Origin: JANRKH01 sp033763595
Lineage (GTDB): Bacteria > Pseudomonadota > Alphaproteobacteria > Rickettsiales > Rickettsiaceae
Direction of reading: 5' to 3'
Length of the DNA: 12,880 nt
Assembly (NCBI GenBank): GCA_033763595.1
Contig: JANRKH010000058.1
Span: 1-12,880, forward strand
In this document: piece after piece, positions 4,781 through 11,999 of the stretch
Position numbering within the stretch: the first letter of the stretch is position 1
How the letters are laid out: the number at the start of each line of letters is the position of its first letter
Made by a program: the position numbers and the translations under genes
Notes under the pieces: model-generated
Databases searched by the model: none
The model's input: only the letters and a program-made list of their open reading frames with translations
What the model was told of the DNA's origin: nothing

Positions 4781-6475
4781 CTATTGAATCTCCAGCTCGT
4801 GGTTTGTTGTTCCAAGTGTTTTTAAGTAACTACCTAAGGTTCCACCACAAATCTCGTCCTCGCATATTTCATCATCGATTTTTGTTTCGTCTTTGTTATG
4901 GTACTTGATACGGCTAAGAGCTTTTATATTAACAGTCGTATGAGCTTGTCCTGCGCCTTGTTTTGAGGCTTGATTTTTATCTGGAACTACTATAGATTCA
5001 GGCTCTTGGGTTGTTTTTGCTACCTCTTTAGTGGTTTTTGGGTCAGTCACATCTTCTTCCGCAATTAGAAAACAACAAGATTTATATAGTTTATGCAAAT
5101 AACCATGGCCGCTTTGTTGATTTTGATGTTGAACTTCCTTAATCACAAAATCCACGATATTTTTTATTTGCGTTTGCCTATCGTCGTATTTGTTAAACGT
5201 GATTTTGTGAGAGTCCAGGTCAATTGCATTAGATACTACTTCTTCAAGTGAAAGGTTTTTATGTTCGAGTTTCTGTTGAGAGAGAGCCTGCATGACCATT
5301 TTCGCATGGTCTTTTCCAAGTGCTTTAGCGTAAGTTTCGTTATTTTGCCATATAAGACCTGTCATATTTTTCATAAAGCTTGTTTGCGGTGGGGTTGTGT
5401 CAAGTAGGCTTTGAATTTCTTTCGTAGACGCTAGGGTGCAACCTATATTATAAATTGTGCTTCGTACATTATCTGCTATATTGATATTTTGCAGTAAATT
5501 ATAATGAGTATTATACTCGGTAATTTTTTGAATATTTACAGAGGTCCATTTGGCAAAGCTTATTATTGCATCAACTAATGGAATAGATGCTATGTATGGT
5601 ATATCGTCTTGAACAGCGCTAACCTTTTCCCCTGTAACTAGGCCTGCTATTATGATTCTATTAATAAACACAAGAAAAAACCCCTCCACATAGTCTTTAA
5701 GAACCGGATTATCAGATATTTTCTCAGCCAGTTCTTTTGTTTGTAGATCATCTTGTAAAGTTGTTCGTATATACTCAGCTGAAGCCTGGAGATCTCTGAG
5801 TTGTTTTGTCTGATTTGCGTCTGATTTTTCTAATTGACTTAGTCTTCTATTATATTCAATTTTTACCCCTTCAATTTCTGACGAAACTGAATCGTGAATA
5901 GTTCGTGTTATTGAAAGATTGTTATTTTCTAAAGTTTTTGCTTGCTGACCCACTTGCTGAACGAGTTTATCGATCATACTACTCATTTCCGTGAGATGAT
6001 CTTCTAGTTTTTTAATAACGTCTTTATCTTGAATGCATCCAGTAATATCTCTTGGAGAGCTCTGAATTAATTGCCTCGCTACCTCTGCTCTTTCTGAGTA
6101 AAACTTTATGATATTATCATGCCCTAACTCTTCCTTTGGTGTTTGCGCAAAGTCATTATATTCAAAATCTTCTTCTCTGGAGCTACTATCACCGCGTCTG
6201 TCACTTAAGATTGGCTCCACTACGCTAAAACTAGAAATATAACTAAAGTCAATGCCAGATAAGCTAAGCCTACCAAATAATTTGGATAAATAACTTGTGG
6301 CATAATTTATATTATTGTTAGTATTTTCAACTTGATCTGGTCTATTGTATGCGTCTTGCGTGTTATTTTTTGCTTGAGGGATACTAAAAGACTCGGATTC
6401 TGCAAGTGATTGCATTATAGCTGGACGTTGTTCTGCTTCGTTAATTTTTTGACTATTAAAATTAGATTTTTGCAT
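4781..6475 (-). CDS. Hypothetical protein, 564 residues, coiled-coil, orphan
   Basis: I do not recognise this protein. Residues 1-60 are polar and Asn/Gln-rich, and 61-150 are mixed with an acidic Ser-rich patch (96-110). About 150-255 has coiled-coil character (LEDHLTEMSSMIDKLVQQV; RRLSQLEKSDANQTKQLRDL). Residues 264-280 are a hydrophobic stretch (EGFFLVFINRIIIAGLV) that may be buried helix or membrane-associated, and 290-470 look like a helical globular domain. The Lys/Thr/Glu-rich linker 475-515 is followed by an acidic CEDEICGG segment near the C-terminus. There is no signal peptide. The ATG at 6475 is the first in-frame start. It stands alone between the tRNA and dusB, with AT-rich upstream DNA. 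A secreted effector or structural protein is possible but unsupported. Confidence 0.8.
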   Translation of the reverse strand: MQKSNFNSQKINEAEQRPAIMQSLAESESFSIPQAKNNTQDAYNRPDQVENTNNNINYATSYLSKLFGRLSLSGIDFSYISSFSVVEPILSDRRGDSSSREEDFEYNDFAQTPKEELGHDNIIKFYSERAEVARQLIQSSPRDITGCIQDKDVIKKLEDHLTEMSSMIDKLVQQVGQQAKTLENNNLSITRTIHDSVSSEIEGVKIEYNRRLSQLEKSDANQTKQLRDLQASAEYIRTTLQDDLQTKELAEKISDNPVLKDYVEGFFLVFINRIIIAGLVTGEKVSAVQDDIPYIASIPLVDAIISFAKWTSVNIQKITEYNTHYNLLQNINIADNVRSTIYNIGCTLASTKEIQSLLDTTPPQTSFMKNMTGLIWQNNETYAKALGKDHAKMVMQALSQQKLEHKNLSLEEVVSNAIDLDSHKITFNKYDDRQTQIKNIVDFVIKEVQHQNQQSGHGYLHKLYKSCCFLIAEEDVTDPKTTKEVAKTTQEPESIVVPDKNQASKQGAGQAHTTVNIKALSRIKYHNKDETKIDDEICEDEICGGTLGSYLKTLGTTNHELEIQ

Positions 6476-6628
6476 GACATTGTGTATTTTAATTTATATA
6501 ATAATTATATCTTAAAAAAGTATTACAATTACATAGTAAATAAAAAAACTTTATTAATTTTTTTTATAGTTGCAAAAAGGCGATATACTTATTTTATTAA
6601 AATTAGACGTATCTTAAATATGTAAATA
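6476..6628. other. AT-rich spacer upstream of the 564-residue gene
   Basis: Together with repeat copy B and 6734-6869 this forms a 394-base stretch without a gene. A perfect TATAAT on the minus strand at 6504-6509 is a plausible -10 for the orphan gene, without a good -35. Otherwise it holds only A/T runs and no ORF of note. Between 6734 and 6869, upstream of dusB, I see no clear promoter. Confidence 0.4.
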
Positions 6629-6733
6629 ATACCAAATCCCATTTTTAAGTACTACTTTGTCGCTCGTCGCTCACCTAGCATGTAGTAGGCTTCACTCCTC
6701 GCTCCTAGTATTATTTAATCTGGGATTTGGTAT
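6629..6733 (+). repeat. Copy B of the dispersed repeat, best-preserved, 105 bp with perfect 13-bp inverted ends
   Basis: ATACCAAATCCCA at 6629-6641 is the exact inverted complement of TGGGATTTGGTAT at 6721-6733. The interior reads CGCTCGTCGCTCACC, then GCATGTAGTAGGCTTC, then CTCGCTCC, then the core TAGTATTATTTAAT (6706-6719). It has no ORF of its own. As the cleanest copy it serves as the reference for A, C and D. Confidence 0.8.
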
Positions 6734-6869
6734 AATATATTTGAATATTTAGATCGTTTCTTCTTATGATCTGATGATACAGGACCGAGAATCTTTTAAT
6801 TCTTTGGACTAGGAAAGCTATTGCAAGAAAATTGAGAATAAAATTTTTACACAAATATTATTACAAAAA

Positions 6870-7832
6870 ATGACAATCAAGATTGGAAATGTGAAGATAA
6901 ATTCAAAAGTGATTCTTGCTCCTATGTCAGGCGTAACTGACCTTCCATTCAGGAAGCTTGCGAAAAAATTCGGAGCTGGCCTTGTTGTATCTGAAATGAT
7001 TGCTTCAAGGGCCCTGATTGCATCGAGCAGACAATCACTACAAAAATGTAAAATTATAGAGGATGATGTATCATCTTCATGCGTTCAGCTTGCAGGTTTT
7101 GAACCAGACGTGATGGCAGATGCTGCAAAAATCTGCGAAGATTCAGGGGCAAAGATTATTGATATTAACTTTGGATGCCCTGCAAAAAAGGTTGTAAACG
7201 GTTATGCAGGCTCAGCTCTCATGAAAGACGAGGATTTAGCCCAGAAAATACTAGAACATACAGTGAAAGCTGTAAAAATACCAGTTACGTTAAAGATGAG
7301 AATGGGATGGGATAGTGCAAACCTTAATGCGCCAAAAATAGCAAAGATGGCAGAAGAGGCGGGCATACAGATGGTCACGATACACGGAAGAACAAGGTGT
7401 CAATTTTACTCTGGTAGCTCTGACTGGTCTTTTGTGAAAAATGTAAAAAAGTCCGTTAATATACCTGTTATAGTTAATGGCGATATAATATCTTTTGAAA
7501 AGGCACTTGAGGCTCTCGAATTATCAGGCGCTGATGGTGTGATGATTGGACGAGGTGCCTATGGAAGACCATGGTTTCCTGGGCAAGTAGCTAATTTTCT
7601 TGAGACTATGGGCAAAAACATCGTCAAAGACCCTGAGGATCAAAAAGAAATTATACTATCCCACTTTGAAGATATGCTGAGTTTGTATGGCACGGATGCC
7701 GGAGTCAAAATCGCAAGAAAGCATCTAGGATGGTATTCATCGGGCATACATATGTCTAATCAATTTAGGTCAAAAATAAATCTAGAAACAGATGCGAATG
7801 CTATAATATCTCTCATCAATGAATTTTTTTGA
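6870..7832 (+). CDS. dusB: tRNA-dihydrouridine synthase DusB
   Basis: The protein has 320 residues, the normal length. DusB is an FMN enzyme that reduces specific uridines in the tRNA D-loop using NADPH. It is a TIM barrel with visible FMN and substrate motifs: LAPMSGVTDLPFR (16-28), QLAG (73-76), DINFGCPAKKVV (98-109) with the catalytic Cys103, LKMRMGWD (141-148) with the FMN-binding Lys142, IHGRTR (171-176), VNGDI (202-206) and GVMIGRGAYGRPW (223-235). The C-terminal helical domain follows from about residue 245 (LSHFEDMLSLYG, ARKHLGWYSSG). The start at 6870 agrees with the family N-terminus ending in IGNVKI. In free-living alphaproteobacteria dusB commonly precedes ntrBC; here it is followed instead by the deaminase-like gene after 94 bases. 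Confidence 0.96.
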   Translation: MTIKIGNVKINSKVILAPMSGVTDLPFRKLAKKFGAGLVVSEMIASRALIASSRQSLQKCKIIEDDVSSSCVQLAGFEPDVMADAAKICEDSGAKIIDINFGCPAKKVVNGYAGSALMKDEDLAQKILEHTVKAVKIPVTLKMRMGWDSANLNAPKIAKMAEEAGIQMVTIHGRTRCQFYSGSSDWSFVKNVKKSVNIPVIVNGDIISFEKALEALELSGADGVMIGRGAYGRPWFPGQVANFLETMGKNIVKDPEDQKEIILSHFEDMLSLYGTDAGVKIARKHLGWYSSGIHMSNQFRSKINLETDANAIISLINEFF

Positions 7833-7889
7833 TTAGATTATTTTTATTGTTAAAAAAATTGTTGAAATTTATAAAGAAAGTTTTACTAT

Positions 7890-7925
7890 CAACCTAAAGT
7901 TAAGTGAACAAAAAATAGTAGGTTG
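7890..7925 (+). promoter_or_regulatory. Possible foldback covering the ribosome binding site of the deaminase-like gene
   Basis: CAACCTA at 7890-7896 is the exact inverted complement of TAGGTTG at 7919-7925, with a 22-base loop. The AGG at 7920-7922 is the only Shine-Dalgarno-like sequence before the ATG at 7927 and lies in the right arm, so the foldback would hide it. With 7 base pairs and a large AT-rich loop it is marginally stable. Confidence 0.3.
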
Positions 7926-7926
7926 T

Positions 7927-9012
7927 ATGAAAAATAAAACATTATCAAAATCAGACGACGACCCATCGGTCGCAAGCAAAATTAGTGAAGTTGTATCAGT
8001 CGATTTTTATAATCCAAAGACGATATTTACCGAAGAAAGCCAAATGACGGGACCGAGATATTTTGATTTATCGAAAGCTTTTTATTCGACCAGGTTCAAT
8101 GATAAAGGGGAGTTTCTTGAAGATAATGAATATAAGAGGAATGCCGGTGCAGTGCAATTATTTAATAAAAATGGCGATTCCTTGCAGGGGCCATATAGTG
8201 GCATTTCAGAATCAGTTACAACTCATGGCCTTCAGAAGAACTCTCTAGGACATACAGAGAGAATTCTTATGAGAGAAGTACTGGATAAACACATGCAAGA
8301 GGATTTCAAAGAAGGTGGCATTAAAAGGCCAAGCGAATCAAGTAAATCTAATACTGACAAAAAATACGAAATATTGCTGAATCTTACAAAGCAAGCTCAA
8401 GAATATGGGAATTATCTTGAATCAACGAATTCTGTTGTGAAAATGTGGTCTGAGCTGAAGCCTTGCTATTATAATAAAGGTGTATGTGGCGGCAATTGCA
8501 GTGATTTTATCCAAAGCATATTTCCAAGCGGAAGTAATTACGGATATATTATTATTAACCTAGGCAAAACGCTCGAAGAATTCGAGACTCTCAAAAAACC
8601 ATGCCTAACAAACCTTAAAGATGGATATTTGGGATATATAAAAACACAGGCCAAAGATACTGAGTTAGAAGCACTAAGTAATGCATTTACTGAATCTTTA
8701 GTAGTTACTAAGCGAGCAGCCGAGAATTTGAGTGCAGTTTCTTCTATGAAAGCTAGTCAAGTAGTTGATGTGTTTTTGAGCAAGGCAGATAAAGTGCTAG
8801 CCGAGACAGCTCCTGACCCTGATAAAAATGAAATATCAAGTGCAGAAGAAATTGGATATTCAAGATCAGAAATTTTAGAAAGGTATAACCAAGATATTAG
8901 GCACCTTAGATTCATGTCAGAAGATCCTACGGATTTGGTTTTATCTGAATGTGACGATAGATCTATAGTTGAATTTGCGATAGCGAACAATGATATATAT
9001 GATATAGATTGA
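7927..9012 (+). CDS. Hypothetical protein with a deaminase-like zinc motif (candidate toxin/effector)
   Basis: The protein has 361 residues. The middle carries a pattern typical of cytidine-deaminase-fold toxin domains: HTE at 109-111 in LGHTERILMREVLDKH (the H-x-E of helix 2, supplying a zinc ligand and the catalytic Glu). After about 65 residues comes WSELKPCYYNKGVCGGNC (174-191), with PC at 179-180 and further Cys at 187 and 191. That stretch resembles the beta-strand plus PC...C motif of bacterial polymorphic-toxin deaminases, and a hydrophobic strand YGYIIINLG (205-213) follows as expected. Residues 1-100 and 240-361 match nothing I know; 240-300 are helical and the end is acidic. No Sec signal or membrane segment is seen. 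Which family it would join, and nucleic acid versus free base as substrate, cannot be told. The motif is seen; the fold and activity are inferred. Confidence 0.6.
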   Translation: MKNKTLSKSDDDPSVASKISEVVSVDFYNPKTIFTEESQMTGPRYFDLSKAFYSTRFNDKGEFLEDNEYKRNAGAVQLFNKNGDSLQGPYSGISESVTTHGLQKNSLGHTERILMREVLDKHMQEDFKEGGIKRPSESSKSNTDKKYEILLNLTKQAQEYGNYLESTNSVVKMWSELKPCYYNKGVCGGNCSDFIQSIFPSGSNYGYIIINLGKTLEEFETLKKPCLTNLKDGYLGYIKTQAKDTELEALSNAFTESLVVTKRAAENLSAVSSMKASQVVDVFLSKADKVLAETAPDPDKNEISSAEEIGYSRSEILERYNQDIRHLRFMSEDPTDLVLSECDDRSIVEFAIANNDIYDID

Positions 9013-9021
9013 GAGCATATT

Positions 9022-9199
9022 ATGGGTGAACTGAACGATAATGGCTATGATAGCACGGTCTTAGAGCTTAAAGGAATGCTAGAATTTGACCAGTGATAAC
9101 GATATGGTCATTATAGAATCAGCTTATTGGGCTAGATATAGTAAGAATCTCATTTATGGCGCCAGCAAAAATAGTGAAAATTTATACTTTAGTGGTGCT
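9022..9199 (+). pseudogene. Possible small ORF remnants after the deaminase-like gene
   Basis: A 24-codon ORF (9022-9096, MGELNDNGYDSTVLELKGML...) is followed in another frame by one starting at ATG 9104 (MVIIESAYWARYSKNLIYGA...), which runs into the oppositely oriented flhB-C-like gene. The two could be halves of one frame-shifted reading frame, and both have protein-like composition. They could be the decayed end of a gene, or chance. No immunity-protein family is recognisable. Confidence 0.25.
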
Positions 9200-9508
9200 T
9201 TAGCCGCCCTCATCCTTTTGACTTACAGAGTTGTTTGCTTTATATATATTATATAAAATTTCAGCAACGATTTCATAAGCTTCCAGTGGAATCAGGGCAT
9301 CTATCTCAAGAGCCGAAAGTAACTGCATTAGAGCTTTATCATTTTTTATCGGAATATTATGCTTTTTTGCCATATCAATAATTTGCTCAGCAACTAACCC
9401 CTTTCCATTTGCAATTACTTTTGGCGCTGAATCCTGGGCTGCGTCATATCCAAGAGCAACAGCTTGCTTATTATTCGTTTGATTGATATTATACGTTTTG
9501 TAGCTCAT
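9200..9508 (-). CDS. Stand-alone FlhB C-terminal-domain protein (EscU/YscU/HrcU family, FlhX-like)
   Basis: The protein has 102 residues and matches only the cytoplasmic C-terminal domain of the flagellar export switch FlhB. AVALGYDAAQDSAPKVIANG (16-35) corresponds to the AVALKYD...APKVVAKG segment right after the NPTH autocleavage site. LVAEQIIDMAKKHNIPI (38-54), LLSALEIDALIPLEAYEIVAE (63-83) and IYKANN (88-93) follow in family order. The NPTH motif itself is absent (NINQTNNKQ in its place), so no self-cleavage is expected, and there are no transmembrane segments. Short homologues of this kind (FlhX in Campylobacter, FlhB2 or YlqH-like elsewhere) can stand in for the cleaved FlhB fragment. 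Its start is only 17 bases from the pgpA ATG on the other strand. Family assignment is strong; the role in export is inferred. Confidence 0.88.
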   Translation of the reverse strand: MSYKTYNINQTNNKQAVALGYDAAQDSAPKVIANGKGLVAEQIIDMAKKHNIPIKNDKALMQLLSALEIDALIPLEAYEIVAEILYNIYKANNSVSQKDEGG

Positions 9509-9525
9509 AATGTGTGATTTATAAT

Positions 9526-10125
9526 ATGAATAATATAATTATAAAATTTATTGTTACAGGTTTTTGGTTTGGTCTTATCCCCGCAGCCCCAGGCACTTTT
9601 GGTTCGCTTGTAGCATTTCCAATTTTTTACGGCTTATTATTTCTGTTATTTTTAATTGGCCCAAAAATAGATATACCAGGACTCTTGCCTATAATGCAAG
9701 AGATAATCACCATATGGATCTTGTTAATCATATTTCTAATGATTGTTATTTTTACTGGAACTTATCTCGTTGGACTATATTTGCAAAACAATGCAAGTAA
9801 AGATCCAAAAGAGGTTGTAATAGATGAAATAGCAGGCCAAATTCTCACCTTAATCTTAACATTGCCATATTCAATATTTTCATATGCGTTTTTTCAGGAA
9901 GGCTATGTTAGTCTAAATTATTATCTTTTTTTATATTATTTTTTACTGCCATTTTTATTATTTAGATTGATGGATATAATAAAACCATGGCCAATTTACT
10001 ATATAGACCAAAAAATGACAGGGGCGGTAGCTGTGATGCTCGATGATCTTCTGGCGGCGTTATTTGCCGCTTGCTTATTTTATGCGATTGCACCTATTCT
10101 AACAGAGTACTTAAGTGCTAAATAG
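9526..10125 (+). CDS. pgpA: Phosphatidylglycerophosphatase A (PgpA)
   Basis: PgpA is a membrane enzyme that dephosphorylates phosphatidylglycerophosphate to phosphatidylglycerol. The protein has 199 residues from ATG 9526; a GTG at 9514 would add four. Numbered from that GTG, motifs are GLIPAAPGTFGS (20-31), VVIDEIAGQ (101-109, acidic metal-binding site), LFRLMDIIKPWPI (149-161) and GAVAVMLDDLLAA (170-182), all characteristic. Several hydrophobic segments (33-50, 64-88, 108-126, 135-150, 177-196) fit the multi-pass topology. The segment at 41-70, between the first motif and VVIDE, is longer and more hydrophobic than I expect for the family. The end overlaps the recN start by 11 bases, so the two are co-transcribed and probably coupled. 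I prefer the ATG; neither start has a good Shine-Dalgarno sequence. Confidence 0.93.
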   Translation: MNNIIIKFIVTGFWFGLIPAAPGTFGSLVAFPIFYGLLFLLFLIGPKIDIPGLLPIMQEIITIWILLIIFLMIVIFTGTYLVGLYLQNNASKDPKEVVIDEIAGQILTLILTLPYSIFSYAFFQEGYVSLNYYLFLYYFLLPFLLFRLMDIIKPWPIYYIDQKMTGAVAVMLDDLLAALFAACLFYAIAPILTEYLSAK

Positions 10126-11761
10126 ATTATACATAAAGAATTTTGTTATAATAAGGGAGATTGATATAGAGATTCAGAATGGGTTATCCTGCGTAACAGG
10201 TGAAACTGGGTCTGGTAAATCTTTGATATTAGACGCCATGGAGTTTTGTATGTATGGCAGCGGTAACTCGAATATAATCAGACCTTCTGAAGAATTTGCC
10301 CAAGTTTCAATGACTTTTGACTTAGATCCAGAAATATCAAGCATAATAGCTGATAGCGGAATAATTGTCGAAGATGCTGAATTATCAATAATGCGTATAA
10401 TATACAGTTCTGGCAAGAAGCGATGCTTTTTGAATAATCAGCCAGTCACTCAAAAAATACTAGATTTAGTTTCAGAAAAATTAATATCAATATACGCTCA
10501 ATCAGCCTTCAGTGAGCTCTTCAAAACCAGTTATCATATGGATTTTTTAGATAATTTTATACCCAATAAAGACTTGCTTGATGATGTGATCGCAATAAGT
10601 AAAAATATCAAAACTACAGAAGGCCAAATCATAGAAAAAAGGCTCAAAAAAGAAGCACAGGCACGTGAGTTAGATTATCTAAAGCATATGCTTTTTGAGC
10701 TTGAGTCTGCAAAGATTCAAGAGAATGAGCTAGACGAATTAACCTCAAAGAAACTTAATGCAAAAAAAATTGCAAAAAAAGTCGAGCTCATATCTGATGC
10801 TTTAACTAACATAAAAAATGCTAGTATTATTGACACTTTAGCATCTATTTTACGAAGACTTACAAGAACAGAAAACTCAGAAATATTCGACTCCATCACA
10901 AAAGACTTAGATGAGGCAATCAGTAAAATTGCAGAAGCAGAATCCAAGCTCGAATCTTTGATTGAAAATGAGATGACAGATGATGATATTGAGAAAATAG
11001 AGGAACGACTGTATTTAATAAAAAACTTGCTAAAAAAGTATAATTTGGATGAAAATGATGTAGGTCAAAAAATTGAGCAGCTAAGGTCTGATATCGCAAA
11101 TTATGATGATATAGATAATAATCTAACAACACTAAGCTCAAACCTTGAGTTACTCAAAAAACAATATACTGATAAGGCGCTTAAACTATCATCTGAAAGA
11201 TATATTATATCGAGACAAATAACCGAAAAGGTAAATACTGAACTTGGAGAACTTTATATGCAAAATTGCAAATTTAATGTTCAAGTTCAGACGCAAGATA
11301 ATGATAATTATGGACCTCGGGGTTTAGATGTTGTGAGATTCGAGGCCTCAATTAATCCTGGTTCTCCTTTGATGCCAATAGACAAAATCGCATCAGGAGG
11401 TGAGATGGCAAGGCTTATGCTTGCTCTGCAAATTACACTTCTTGCTTCAAGCTCTAGAATGCCTTTGATAGTTTTTGATGAAATTGATACTGGAGTTGGC
11501 GGGAGGGTAGCTGACAGCGTTGGTGAAAAACTCAAAAAACTTTCCACTTTATGCAAAGTGATTGTTATTACTCATCAGCCCCAAGTTGCATCAAAAGCAG
11601 GCCATCATATTTTAGTGACAAAAAAAACTTATGATAATCATACAGAATCTTCAGCTGTGATTTTAAATCACGAACAAAAAACTAAAGAAATTGCAAGAAT
11701 GCTTTCAGGTAAAATTATAACAGAAGAGGCAATCAGTGCAGCAAAGAAGTTAGTGATTTAA
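10115..11761 (+). CDS. recN: DNA repair protein RecN
   Basis: The protein has 548 residues, the normal length (about 550). RecN is an SMC-like ATPase acting early in double-strand-break repair. Order of parts: the N-terminal head with LYIKNFVIIREIDIEI (5-20) and Walker A GETGSGKS (29-36), and a long central region (about 150-370) rich in Lys/Glu/Leu heptads forming the coiled coil. The C-terminal head carries the ABC signature ASGGEMARLMLAL (426-438), Walker B MPLIVFDEIDTGVGG (449-463) and the switch VITHQPQVAS (484-493, His487). The start is GTG at 10115 inside the end of pgpA, the only start that gives the conserved N-terminus, since the next Met is after Walker A. No SOS box is visible in front, as expected for a gene read through from pgpA. 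Confidence 0.96.
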   Translation: MLNRLYIKNFVIIREIDIEIQNGLSCVTGETGSGKSLILDAMEFCMYGSGNSNIIRPSEEFAQVSMTFDLDPEISSIIADSGIIVEDAELSIMRIIYSSGKKRCFLNNQPVTQKILDLVSEKLISIYAQSAFSELFKTSYHMDFLDNFIPNKDLLDDVIAISKNIKTTEGQIIEKRLKKEAQARELDYLKHMLFELESAKIQENELDELTSKKLNAKKIAKKVELISDALTNIKNASIIDTLASILRRLTRTENSEIFDSITKDLDEAISKIAEAESKLESLIENEMTDDDIEKIEERLYLIKNLLKKYNLDENDVGQKIEQLRSDIANYDDIDNNLTTLSSNLELLKKQYTDKALKLSSERYIISRQITEKVNTELGELYMQNCKFNVQVQTQDNDNYGPRGLDVVRFEASINPGSPLMPIDKIASGGEMARLMLALQITLLASSSRMPLIVFDEIDTGVGGRVADSVGEKLKKLSTLCKVIVITHQPQVASKAGHHILVTKKTYDNHTESSAVILNHEQKTKEIARMLSGKIITEEAISAAKKLVI

Positions 11762-11784
11762 ATGCCTAAATTTTCCCCATATAT

Positions 11785-11819
11785 AAGTTTGAAACTTGAT
11801 TTGTAAATAGCTCAAACTT
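11785..11819 (+). terminator. Possible weak terminator hairpin after recN
   Basis: AAGTTTGA at 11785-11792 is the exact inverted complement of TCAAACTT at 11812-11819, with a 19-base loop, starting 23 bases after the recN stop. The stem is AT-rich and is not followed by a clear T-run, so this may be only a structural end rather than an intrinsic terminator. Confidence 0.3.
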
Positions 11820-11882
11820 CAATAAATTTCTGCATTCTAGAAATATGAAGCAGATTATATAAAAAATTTTTAAAAATACTAT

Positions 11883-11910
11883 TGACACTGCAAGACTAAT
11901 TCCGTATAAG
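11883..11910 (+). promoter_or_regulatory. rRNA promoter (sigma70) for 16S rRNA
   Basis: A perfect -35 TTGACA (11883-11888) is followed after 16 bases by TATAAG (11905-11910, 5 of 6). The A/T-run DNA just upstream (11859-11880, with AAAAAATTTTTAAAAA) resembles an UP element. A start near 11917 would leave a leader of about 110 bases before the mature 16S end. This is the strongest promoter in the window, as expected for an rRNA gene. Confidence 0.75.
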
Positions 11911-11921
11911 TATCTTCACCT

Positions 11922-11957
11922 TGAGCAAGCGTAAGCGTGCTTAGAGCTGTTTAAAAG
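11922..11957 (+). promoter_or_regulatory. boxB-like hairpin and boxA-like antitermination site in the 16S leader
   Basis: TGAGCA (11922-11927) pairs with TGCTTA (11938-11943), including one G-T pair. An A/G mismatch and a GC/GC pair follow inside, closed by a GTAA (GNRA) loop at 11931-11934. GCTGTTTAAAAG at 11946-11957 follows at once and resembles bacterial boxA (GCTCTTTAACAA type). The boxB-boxA order and the position between promoter and 16S match rRNA antitermination signals for NusB/NusE loading. Confidence 0.5.
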
Positions 11958-11979
11958 TAAATGAATATACAAAGGTAGC

Positions 11980-11999
11980 GACAAGCGATTTTTCTTGTC
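11980..11999 (+). other. Hairpin in the 16S leader, possible processing site
   Basis: GACAAG (11980-11985) and CTTGTC (11994-11999) form a perfect 6-bp stem with an 8-base loop, 29 bases before the 16S 5' end. It could be a local precursor structure. The long RNase III stem would need the sequence after 16S, which is outside the window. Confidence 0.35.

Noticed and set aside
4627..4908. Open frames on both strands across the tRNA
   Set aside because: They overlap tRNA-Gln, the repeat and the end of the 564-residue gene, and their translations have no protein family character.
10174..11556. Several minus-strand frames of 73-82 codons
   Set aside because: All are antisense to recN, which has full family motifs.
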